A stretch of DNA of 64,000 nt from Antedon mediterranea (Eukaryota > Echinodermata > Crinoidea > Comatulida > Antedonidae): NCBI RefSeq assembly GCF_964355755.1, contig NC_092679.1:434001-498000 (forward strand), in the 5' to 3' direction. Within the stretch, counting starts at the first letter, position 1. Every line of letters begins with the position of its first letter. Both the position numbers and the translations under genes were made by a program. Of the stretch, positions 45,701-57,700 are shown piece after piece. Under the pieces are notes generated by a model. It did no database searches, was not told the DNA's origin, and saw nothing but the letters and a program-made list of their open reading frames with translations.

Positions 45701-48700
45701 TAGTGATATGCTCACATATGGTAGTGATATGCCCATAATGGTAGTGTTATGGCATCATCATGTCCATATATGGGCATATCACATATTTTTTGTCACATAA
45801 AGTTTGAGCTTTAGAGCTGTGAATTAGTTCAATAAATTAACAATTTTAGTTGGATTAAGAAGGTTACCTGTAGCACAACAGTTGAAAGCAGCTGATCTTG
45901 CAATCCTTCAAAGGTAACAGTGAAGTTGATCAGGCCAACCTTTATGCAGACTGCTGGCAAGAAATGAGGATTTGGAAGACCACAACACATGTACAACCTG
46001 TAAGAAAATAAAACAATATAAACTCATAATATGATGGGATAGAAAGGTTATTTAAAAACAACAGTATTACATAATATGCCTTTCTAAATCCTCAAAAGTT
46101 TCTTAACAGTACAGTTTGAAAACTTTGAATCCACAGATGTACTGTAGTGTAAAACAGTTTGCTTTCAATCAATTCATTGCAAAGTGCCTACAGAGACATC
46201 ATCATGTAAAATTAGATTACCTGAAATTATGATTATATTCAATTTCTGTATCTCCCATTTTAATAACATCTTGTCCTCCTTGTTTGAAAAGCTGTTTCAT
46301 TAAGATGGGTGCCAAAGCGGGATCTAAGCTCTCGCCAATTTCCTTCAAGAAAAGTCAGTATTATTTGTGTTGCTTTTTATTGAAGTGTTGTTTTTATTGT
46401 GCCAACTAATTATATTAATAAGGAAACAAATTATACCTCCAATAAAACTGGCTCTCCTATCTGCACTGCTCGTTCAATTGCCCTCATATAGTTTGGATCC
46501 GTCATTTGAATTCTTCTCAATCGGCTTCCTTCCATCTCTGTAATCCACCTAAAATGTAAAATTTTTGTAAAAATATTTAAAATATAGATCTTTTACACAT
46601 ACATATTTTCAAATTACATTTACAGACTCTGACAACCAAACTAATACGTCGATCTTATATAGCGCTTAAAATGCACAAAGCTTCTGAGCACTTCACAGTA
46701 ACAACGAAAACTGTTTTAAAATAGTTGTAAAGCATAAAGGGGTTGGCAGCAGCTGACTGTACCTAGCTCCTTGTCCTTGGGGGTCAATAAGCAGTGGCCA
46801 TCGATGTCCAAACTTCACAAACATAGCATTCTCCTCAGAGTGCCTGTCTCTTGGTAGTCCTTCATTGTGCCATTGTTGAACCTTAGATGATTGAACACAC
46901 AATTATATTATTTTCATTTCATAAACAAATTCCATTCAACTTAAGAGATGTTTACTTTATAACTTTAATTTATTTAAATGACAAAAAGAAAATTGGTTTT
47001 TCAAGAACAAACAAGTAAACAAAATACAAAGCACCAAAGGGTGACCGGAATTACTTAAACAATTTGTAACAAAGACTGAAAAGATAGGCTCCTCCTTTCG
47101 TGAATTATTAAACACCATTAAGAGACGATTTTCTATCCAAAGCATTTCATTAAATAAGCAATCACTACTAGGAAAATACACAAACATTTGGATTAATGTT
47201 CCATATAAGGTAACAACAAAAATCATTCTTACCACATTGGCCTCTGTTAGGGTTTCAATCAGTGAAAACTGCTGTGAGATTGGAATGTCTTCCCTACGAC
47301 ACAACGAGTACCAATAATTGCCCATTTCTCGTCTATAGGGGGCAGTAAATACCCCAAGGTAGATGATGTACGCGGTAGAGATAAGCGTATCACCAACAAT
47401 TCCTTCTAATCGGAAATTCAAGTTATCCATAGATTCTGCCCATCGAACCTAACAATAAAAAGTAAACTTAATACATAGCAGTTTTGTCTTATGTTGCCAA
47501 AACAATACTTGTAAACATTCAGTATAGGAAGTGAACAACATCGTACCTTTTCATCGGCTAGAGCAGTAAGCAAGACAGACGCCCTCTGTAGTCGGAGAGT
47601 TGTTAGTACTTTCCGTTCTTGTAGCATTTCTCGCTGATGTACACTATCATCGTATTGTTTCTGGAGATCATCAAGGTGCTTTTCAATCTGAAAGTTATTC
47701 TGACAGGTTATATGCATTCCGTGTACAAGTTACTCTCTCACTACTGTTTAAATTACTAAACTTATACTTTTCTAACAGCTCCTCGACCCTGTCACAGGTC
47801 ACTGACCACAAGCCACATTCGGCCTGATGACACAGGCAATCAATCATGTATACAAACCTGAGCTAGGCTGTCTTGTTTCTTTTTAAGGCTATCCTGTGCA
47901 AGTGCCAGAGCTTCTTTGGCTTCTTCCACTCGTCGTTGCTTTGGTTTTACCATCTGAAAAGGAATGCAAAAAGATATGCAACAATGAAATCAATATATCA
48001 TTTATTTATTTGATAAAAAAAAAACAAATAAAAACAGGTGAGGAAAAACAAAAGCAAACCACTATGACTCAATGAGTCAGTAATTCCTTTAAGGAAGATG
48101 ATTATGACGATTATGATAAAAATGATTAAAATGAATGATGAAGAAATCAGAAATGTAGATGAAAATAATTATAACGTGATGACAATGATGAAAAAGATGA
48201 TAATAATATAATATAATAATAATAAGACCAATGATTGTTTTACCTTGCAAACGTCCAGGTAATGTTGCAACGCTAACACCCACTGACAGATGGATTTACA
48301 AGCATGTGACACCTGACCGACTTTCTCGGGTTCAAAGTTTGGCATTGATGTGAATTTTTTCAATCTAGCAAATATCTAGAAACAAGTGTGTAATGAATAG
48401 AACAATAGATTTCAGTATTTATTTTAAAGTCTTGCATTTGATTCACTACTAGCTCTGTCTACACTATCAAACTAGTTAGATAAAAAAAGTGTGATGTGCC
48501 CAAATATGGTAATGATATGACATCATCGTGTCCATATATGGACACATCACATTGTTTGTCACATACAGTTTAATAGTGTAGACAGAGCTTTACCTTATCA
48601 GTCACTACACTTTTATCATAATTGACAAGTTTTTTAAGGAATCCCTGATCCGCCAGTAGCAGTTTAGCAGTACTCCACTCAGGTTTATGCTTCATCAGAA

Positions 48701-51700
48701 CACACACTGCACCCATCACATGCATCACCAGATCAGGTGGATTGGTGTACACTCGAATCTCAGAGATGTCCGATTTATCTAATGAATCGAGGGCTGTGAC
48801 AGCTTCTTGAAGAGCTGGGATGACGGATTCCAAGTCCCTTTGAGCTTCCTGAAAATAATTAAAATTGTATTTTTGATTAAATTTAATTTAATATTGGCAC
48901 AATCAGTGAAATGAAAAGTGTATACAATAGTAAAGATTTTGAAATTAACAATATACAGTATAATAGATACAATACGCAAGAAGAACGCCAGGCTAGTGAT
49001 CTGGAGGTCATGGGTTCAAGCCCGACAAAAGAATTACTAGTATTCTCAATGTACTTCGTATAAAACAAAATTCCGTCAGAGTAGTAGGGCAAACACTGGC
49101 CAGATACAAAATATATAAACATACATGCAAACTATGACTGGATGGAATCACAAAGTTAACAGCTAAAGCAAAAGTTTATTGACTTACATCAGCGTAATCT
49201 TGCACCATCTGAGTTTCATGTTTCATCACTGTCTCTTCCTTGACAACGATTTCTCTAACTTGGTCAACAGCAGCCTGGTCCACCTTCAACTGTTTCAATA
49301 ACACCTCTGTATCCTAGTGAGAGAGAGGTAAAAATATAGTACAAATCATAAACTGAAGTTAATAGGGAGATTTCAATTTGAGATGATCGACGACCAGCCT
49401 AGATCAAACCTGTGTCGAGGTGAGGAGCAAAGATACACGTCCTAATGTCTCCGCATGCACAAAATGAATTACCATGACATAGTTTGGTCATTGGTCGCAA
49501 ATAGAATGCTCCCTATTAATAATTAAAATAATTGTTTTTCTTTGTTTACCTTTGCTTTCTCTTCAATCTTAGGGCCTAATGTGACAAGCTCTTCTTGCAT
49601 GGTGTCCACCAATTTATTAGCTTCAGACAGCTTATACAGCCCCACTGATAGCCTATGTCTAAATATCAAATAGATAATAACCAAAAAAAAGTTTGAAGGT
49701 TTGCATGGCGGAATCAATATGTTTGCGGTAACATCATACATTTAATTGTGAAAAGAACACTTACTTGTTATCCAGAAACTTTTGTTTAGTTTCTTTCAGT
49801 GTTTTAGTGTAAAGTTGTACAAGATCTAGGTAGCTACTTGGTGTTGTATAGAAATGACGGTTTAGTTCCAGTTTAAACTGGTTTGCCTTCTTTTCTACAT
49901 CCTGATGAATGTCAACACACACCTTTGCTATGCTGTCTTTCAAAATCTGAAAAGAAAAACATAATTTACAATCTTACATTACATAAAACTTTCTTAAATG
50001 AGAGAAGAGAGAATATACTTCAAGTTCAATATTATCATGTGAGGTAATTTTCTGAATGATACTAGATTTTATTTAACATTCCTGCTCAAAATTCATTGAT
50101 AGAAGTATTGAAGAACAAAGTACAATGTCAGTATACTTACTGCAATATCTTGCAGTGCATTGATGCCCTCAAACTGAATTTGACTCAGATATACTTGAGC
50201 GACCTTCAACATGGCATCTTCACCCCATTGGTCAAACCAATCCAAAGTACAGCAGTTGATGAGGGATGGGTACATCCTGCACCTTTGACGGAAAGTGTTG
50301 CCAGCAGGGCTGGTAGCAATCACTACATGCAGGTTACGTCTCACACGCTGTTATGAAGTAGAGACAGTTTTATGTATTCAAATTCAATGATATTTTGGTT
50401 AAAAATTTGAAACTGGATGTATAGTCATTGCCACATACAAATGTATTCATTTTATTGCAACTGGTAATAACAAATTGAATTTGAACATTAAAATTGGTAA
50501 ATAAAAAAAAAATCCAGATAAAAATCACATAAAAGGAAGAACAAACAACTATTAATTAATGTATTATTAAGCCACTCCCTAAGGTCTCTTTGTCAGACTT
50601 CCTTGTGAATTATTCAAGAGGACAACCAGCAAGTACTAAGTAAGTACTAAGTATTACCCACATTCCTATAAATTAATGTTTAGTTATTACCTGAATAAAA
50701 AACTGGTACACTGCTTCCCTGGTGTCTGGTATTTCTGCCTCGGCTGCGAGTCTTTTCAAGTCCATTGATATGGACTCCAAATCATCATTATCAAAGAGAT
50801 CTGGAACCTCACCAGAATTCAAGATGCTACTGATGTCTTCTAAGAAGGCTTCCTACAAAAATAAAAAAAAATGCATTGCATTTAAATGAATAGCTGAACA
50901 CATTAAATGAATGAATTCTTGTATGATTTGAGGATGTAGAAATCAAGTAGTTACCATGACAATATCACTGTCTGTCATCAAGAAGACGGTATTCAATCCC
51001 TGGACTCCAGCTTTTAAAAACCCTTTCTTCAAATCATCCTTGTAATCATTAATATTGTATGTACGGGTAAGGTTGAGACGGAACAGTTCACAACCAGAGA
51101 TAAGACAGGCTAACTGAACAGTTGTTGATTTCCCTGTACCATCCATGCCAACTAACAGCATGTGACCACCTGGCTGGCGAAACACTCTGGCTGCTCTTAC
51201 GATGTGTTCTACTGCTTCTTTAAAAAACACTATTTGGGTTCCCTGAAAATATATGAATGAATAATTATATAAAGAATGTCAAAGACATCTTGTATGCCAA
51301 AATAGTATCTGCCATTGTTTTGGTTTTAGATATAAATTATAACAACTAAACAGACAATCTAGATTGTTAAGAATAAGTAGATACAAGGATAATATATGAT
51401 CTTGATTTAGAGATGATAATGATGACAATGATCAGATTAATGTTGATTATGATGTACTACTTCTTTTTACCTGTGAGTTCCCATAATTCATCCTCACTAA
51501 GTAATCTTCCAGTACTTGTACTGTCCGGCTTGGATCAGGCATTCCACGATAAATCCGCTCAGCTGAGGGGGCATTGACGTCCATGAAATCACCAAACATG
51601 AAAGGTTTGGTATACAGCTGTTCTGCTGACCACTTAAGCTGTTAGAAAAAAGGGATGGTAATTATACTTGTTTTATTGATATTTGATTGATAATATCAAA

Positions 51701-54700
51701 CATTTGTTTGATTCTATACCTACTTTAAAGTGATTGTGAAGGTCATCTGCCAAAAAGCTGAAGAACATCATACGGTCATCAGCGTCCATCAACCGATCAT
51801 GGAATACTCTGGTGGACTCATGAGCAAGTAACTGACCAGCAGACTCTATTGAAGTGACCACGGTCTTGTCTGCCTGCAACAACCCTTGAATTACCTAGAA
51901 ATAAGAATTTATGTCAATACACATGCTCTTAATTACACTCAAAAGAATTTCTTCAACAATGACCAAGCCTTTTCTAATTATTATCAGACCACACACCTCA
52001 ATAGTACAAGTATGAGTATAGTCTATAATACCTTTGATAGATCCCTTAAGTTGAAGGTATAGTGAGTTTTAGTTGGTGTTGGTAACAAGTTCAATGACAT
52101 CTTATAGTAGATAGCAATGGATGCCGACACTAATGGTGTTAGTAACTCCTTTACATCTGGAATGAAATCTTGGTTCTCAAGAAATCTACCGAGTTGAACC
52201 TGGTAGATGTGTTGAAGGGACTTAATAGAAGGCTGTGGTAGGCTAAGCATTGAGAAGTACTTGAGTAATCGAGGACTGATCATCTGTCTACCGCCCCCAG
52301 GCGGAGCACAAGCACCAACAAGTGTAACATCAAGTATATCCTACAAAAACACATTAATAATTAACAAAATACAGTTATACATGTAAGGAAGAATGGATGA
52401 TTTTTTGTAATTGTTTCAAAAATGTTAACAGATAATAGAACAAAGCTTAAATTTTACAGTAAAAATGAGAGTGCAGACTAAAGAGGCCAAAATTATTTTG
52501 CTGGTAAACTTTAGGTCATACCTGTATCCATTAAAGGCTCTCTTTGTTTTAGTGTTCTGTTTCAAATTACAGAATTGGACAGTTGGGTAAAGGAAAGACA
52601 ATTACTTACCTTCCAGAGAAGCTTCTTGGTATCATAAAATCCACCAAATTCCAGGAACTGACGAATAAGTTCAAGAGGAGGCTGAGCACCAAATTTTTCT
52701 GGAGCTGGTAAATTAAGGTCATCCACAAACACAATCAGCTGTGAAGTACAACAATTAGGTTACCAGTAAAAGAAAGTTATCATGATAATAACAATGGCAC
52801 AACAGTCATGTATGGAACTTAAATGTTGCTCTGACTTACGGTTTTTCCTCTTGGTCCAACCATTGTATTTTTGCCCTTTTTAATTAATTTGTGTTGTATT
52901 TGAGCTTGGATTCGGTCTGCCTTAGTCTGAGCACTTAGTTGCAATGTGGTGGACACTACCGCTTCAATAGTTTTGCGATTTGTTCCTTCTAACAAAGATT
53001 TTAATTGTGCATCACCTACAATATGACAGTAAGTAAACAAAAATTACAGATTTAAAAAATTGTTGTTGTTATTGTAAACAATTAATGCATGTAGGAGAAA
53101 AAACATTGCTTAGTGAAATTAATAGAAATTTTAAACACTTAAAAGATAAGAAGTTGCAGAAAGCGATTAAAAGTTTCTGACCCTAAATTTCTCCAAAGCT
53201 TTTATTAACGTCTAAAAAAGGCAACATTAAAAACACAATAAAACTGTGTGAAAAAAATGCACTTTGTTTCAGACTATTTGTGTACAATTCTAGACAATGC
53301 TTAGACTTTTTTAATTAAGAGAAAAGCAAAAAAAAAATGTTTGTACGACTTTAGAAGCAGTTATAACACAATAAATGCAAACATATCTATATAGCTAAAG
53401 TTAACTCAATTTAGTATTAGTAACACAGTAGAAGCTCTTCTTTGGGACACCTCTATTCTGGAGACTTGTCTACTAAGGGGCCACTTATCCATAAAAACAA
53501 TGAAGGGGTAATAGATGGTTTAAGCTCTTCTTTGGGACACCTCTATTCAGGAGACTTGTCTACTAAGGGGCCACTTATCCATAAAAACAATGAAGGGGTA
53601 ATAGATGGTTTAAGTTCTTTTTCAGGGAAGACCCTTTTTCAAAGGTTGAGTTCAAAAGATGTCTCCATAAAAGAAGTTCTACTGTACTGGTTTTTACCAA
53701 ACATGTATGACACTCCCGACAGCTTTGAGAAAAAGTAATAACTTATATAATATAAATAATAATACATATTAATTTCAGTTTGATATTTCAAACAAACATA
53801 ATTTGGATAGTGATCCAACAAATAATATTAAATTTGATATAAAAAATAAAATGTAAATGATCAAATGTTTACCTATTTCAACGTCGTTATCTCCAATGAA
53901 TCCAGATGTGAGTGAAGCAATGTTGGACAGAACACTGGTGCCTCTTTCTGAGTACTGAAGCACCTCTCCAAGGATTGTGCCGTGCTCAGTTGAAGCACCA
54001 TGTGGTCTGGCCAAATGCTCCAATATGTGACTTACTACAGCTGATTTCCCCACACCAGAATCACCTGCATATAAAAAGTTAAACAAAGTCAATATCAATT
54101 ATGATTATTTGAGGAACTCTTAACTGAACTCTCTCTGATTCTATTCCTTTCCGCTTTCCCCATTCTACCCTTTCTTATTCACTCTCTCTCACCTATAAGA
54201 CCAATATCAACTACTTTTCTGACCTCCAGAATGATATTAAATTGTCTGGTTATGTGGACATTTGTCATTGATGGCATCAGTAGCTAATAAAATTGAATTG
54301 AACTGTACTACACTTGTTTATGTTTATTTCATATCACATTTCAACTCATTTTTTCATTTACTATTCCATTTTATTGTCAATATTTTTATGTTCAATATAT
54401 GTTATCTTTTTCAAAACTCTTACCATAGAAGTTTTTTAATAACTCCATTAAAATAAAGCTTACCTGTGATCAACACAGGATGTTTATTGAGTAACAAAAG
54501 ACTTGCGAGGAACGAATATCGTATTGTATCCACTGTGGTCACCAGCTCACCCTCGTCCAGTTGCATTTTTTGGCTCATTTGGGCGGTTAACCCCATCTGT
54601 TCACCTATAGACACATGTGCCACTCCCTTGTCGATCAAAGATTTGGTGCTAGGTACTAGGACATCCCAGCTCACAAACTTACCATTTTCCATGTTGACAA

Positions 54701-57700
54701 AATAGTTAAAGATGGTTTTACTACCAGAAGGCAAACGCACTCCTAGAAAGCAATATTAAAAAAGTCATAAGACGCAAAGTGCTAGTAGAATGGAAACCTT
54801 AAGATTAAAATCTCCTTCTGAGTATTTAAGCTCTGTCTACAAAATGTAATGTATGGTCACAATGTCATATCACTACCATATTTGGACACTTTTCTTTCAA
54901 ACTAGTTTGAGTTTAGTTTAAATTAGTTTAATATGTGTGTTCTTGTTTTCTGGAGTTTTTTTTTGCTTGTTCAATTTGTATTTTATGAACATAATTAAAA
55001 ACCAATATCAAGAAAATGACAACCAAGTAAAAAGAAGTCATTGACTTACCAAGCGGTGGTTCGATATCAAAAGTATCCCTGACAAGTCCGTCAAAGTCAT
55101 AAGCAATATCACTATCAGTAGTTGCCTTTTGACTTGATGTTTTAGTTCCTAGATTAATTCCTCCGTCATCGTCGGGGTCATCTGCTCGTTTCAAGTTCCC
55201 GCCAACCGCCCATGTGAAACAGAAAACAAAGAGTTTACCCAACAACGTGGGCAACTGGTCTGGATTCTTGTTCAGATACCATTCTTTGCTGTGGAACACA
55301 AAACAGAAAATAAAAATCTATTTGGTGCTTGCAAACAATAATCATCAACAATAAGTATATATATATAAATATATAAATCCAAAGGCAAATTACTGAAAAA
55401 ATGACAATGCTGTGGGTATCAGTGGCTGGATCTCAATGGAGATACAAATAAAATAAGCACTGAAAAAATGACAATGCTGTGGGTATCAGTGGCTGGATCT
55501 CAACGGAGATACAAAATGACAATGCTGTGGGTATCAGTGGCTGGATCTCAATGGAGATACAAAAAAAAAGCAAAAAGCTATATCAAAACGATAAGTAAAA
55601 CAGCCAGAAAAGTTAGCAGAGCTTTCGGGCAACACTAGCCCTTCATCAGTGCAAGTGAAACAGATAATAATATATAAATTTATAAATATATATAAACACA
55701 TTAATTCTAAACCGCCCGGTGATATACTGAAATTTAATTAATTAATTTGAAACCATAAGATGAGAAAATTGAAAAAATAATTCAATAACATCTTGAAGAT
55801 AAATGCCACTGCTTACCCAGTGTTTTCAGATAGAGCATCAGAACCAGCAATACTTCTGTTTAGCTTACTGCCTCTTCCAGTCCTCCTGAAACCAAGTCTG
55901 GATGACTGACTTGATTGCATTGACTGCCTACTGTCACCAGTTCTCAAAGTGGAATCTACAATAAAACAAACAATACAGCCTGTTCAGTACCAAACTAAAT
56001 TACCAGCCTAGTCTAGGTCTCTATATCTGCATTGTAATTTCCACTTTGTGACTGATGTACTAGGAAAATGAATTTGTGACAAAATGTATCAAAAAAGAAA
56101 ATATTAATTTTATAAATTTCTCTCCTTTTTACATTACCTTTTTTGCCATATCCACCATTTTTTGACATAAAATTGATAAATGCCGAGAGCAAATGACACA
56201 ACATACAGACTATGTTCATGTCTGTCGCAGGAACATGTTGTTGCTTAGCAACCGAATGCAGAAAGTTAAGTCCTCTATCAACGCTTCTTTCAAACAAAGC
56301 TTGGAGATGCTTCTTACCACTCTCAGGAAACTATAAAGAAAATGTAAATTTACTATTCTTGGTTACTGTACTTGATTAGTTACTTACTTAGGTGTGATCA
56401 GTGGCAAAATGCAGGAGACATTGTTTAACACTTCACTCCTCCAGCGTTGGATAGTTGCATTAGGGATGATTATATCCTCTGGGACCTCTTAACCTCTGGG
56501 GCCCCTGGGTGCTCATCTGGGCATGATGGTCATTAACTATTATAGACATACTGTACTCACCTCTTTGGGCAGTTTTGATAGCCATGTTTTGACATATGGT
56601 TTCCATCCTAAATCAACAGGGTCCTACAAAGATAAAACATACACTTATGTGCAATTTAAGAATGAACCATACAATCTATATATTATTCACTAAGTGAAAC
56701 AAAACGACACAAATATTTACATAAAAGTTTAAATACATACCATGTATATCATAGCGCATCTACTGATTGTAGCGGGGCTAGCCTGAGACAAATTATCCAC
56801 CTCAAACAGCAGCCGCATGCCCTTGGACATCCCAATCCTCTCACCACTAGCTAGGCACAGCAACTTACTATCATCTAGTACTGTGTTCAAATTTTCAACC
56901 CATAGGGTGTCAACAGGGCCGTCTAAAACCAACCAATGCCAGTCAAGGGGTGTTTCGTCACTCATATCGTTCTCGCGGTCACTGGTTTTAACTGTTTCTT
57001 GATCGGCATCAATAGTTGAATCTGAGATCACACTCGTAGGCTTACTAGTCTGGTAGCTGCTGACGCTTTCCTGTTTTAACAAATCCATATAAATTAGATG
57101 TTCTGCTTCTGTTGCTACAACATTCTCAGTCAATGTGTTTATAAACTTTTTTAACCTCAATAAATAGTCATGTTTATGTACTCAGAAAATATCCCAAGAT
57201 GAACTGTCTGGTCAGCAATTTTTCAAGGTAAGACTAACACATTTATTTTATTTTATAGATGGTAAACCTAAACTGAATATGCAATGGGACCTCATATAAA
57301 CATATAAAATAAACATATATAGAAATTTAAAAAACATATACAATACACTATACAATATGTAGTCAAATACTTGTTTAGAGCAGACTGCATTGCTCAGTTT
57401 GGAAGGTAGCAAATTTATAGTAGGTTGGTATAGAAATTACAGTATTTACTTGTTTACTTGTTTCAGGAGCTCAGCATTTGCTGGGTCCGGAGTCGAGGCT
57501 AGGTCTATAAGAGATTTAGTTAAAGATCTATTTACCTTAGGACTTTTACCTCTTGTAACAGACGTCAAAGTAGAACCTATTGTTGATGGTCTGTCACTAT
57601 CATCCACATGCGTCATCTCCATGGCTTCCTTGGAAAAGTGCCGCATTATAGAGGGCAGCAGACCATCACTCCATTCTAGCGTGTTGGGATTTGTCTCACC

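Larger units (their letters stand above)
42533..47448 (-). other. Dynein block: AAA5 and AAA6
   Basis: Exons 47233-47448, 46763-46881 ([27 protein letters not shown]), 46437-46548, 46221-46342, 45868-45997 ([20 protein letters not shown]), 45429-45543, 44996-45132, 44311-44627, 43739-43938, 43339-43632, 42937-43149, 42533-42743 (AAA6: [47 protein letters not shown]). Exons 44311-44627 and 43339-43632 carry Ser/Arg-rich inserts ([40 protein letters not shown]). Confidence 0.88.
47547..49313 (-). other. Dynein block: stalk coiled coil and microtubule-binding tip
   Basis: Exons 49188-49313 ([20 protein letters not shown]), 48594-48848 ([36 protein letters not shown]), 48244-48375 ([19 protein letters not shown]), 47858-47953 ([19 protein letters not shown]) and 47547-47687 ([19 protein letters not shown]). 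The K-S-D-I-x-E-I/V-R-x-Y motif and the following C-I/V-L-M helix are typical of the microtubule-binding domain. The donor of 48594-48848 lies in the end of a MITE. Confidence 0.88.

Noticed and set aside
53442-53738. 98-residue plus-strand ORF with a repeated [20 protein letters not shown]
   Set aside because: It is the translation of a 79-bp direct duplication in a dynein intron, antisense to the gene, and has no other support.
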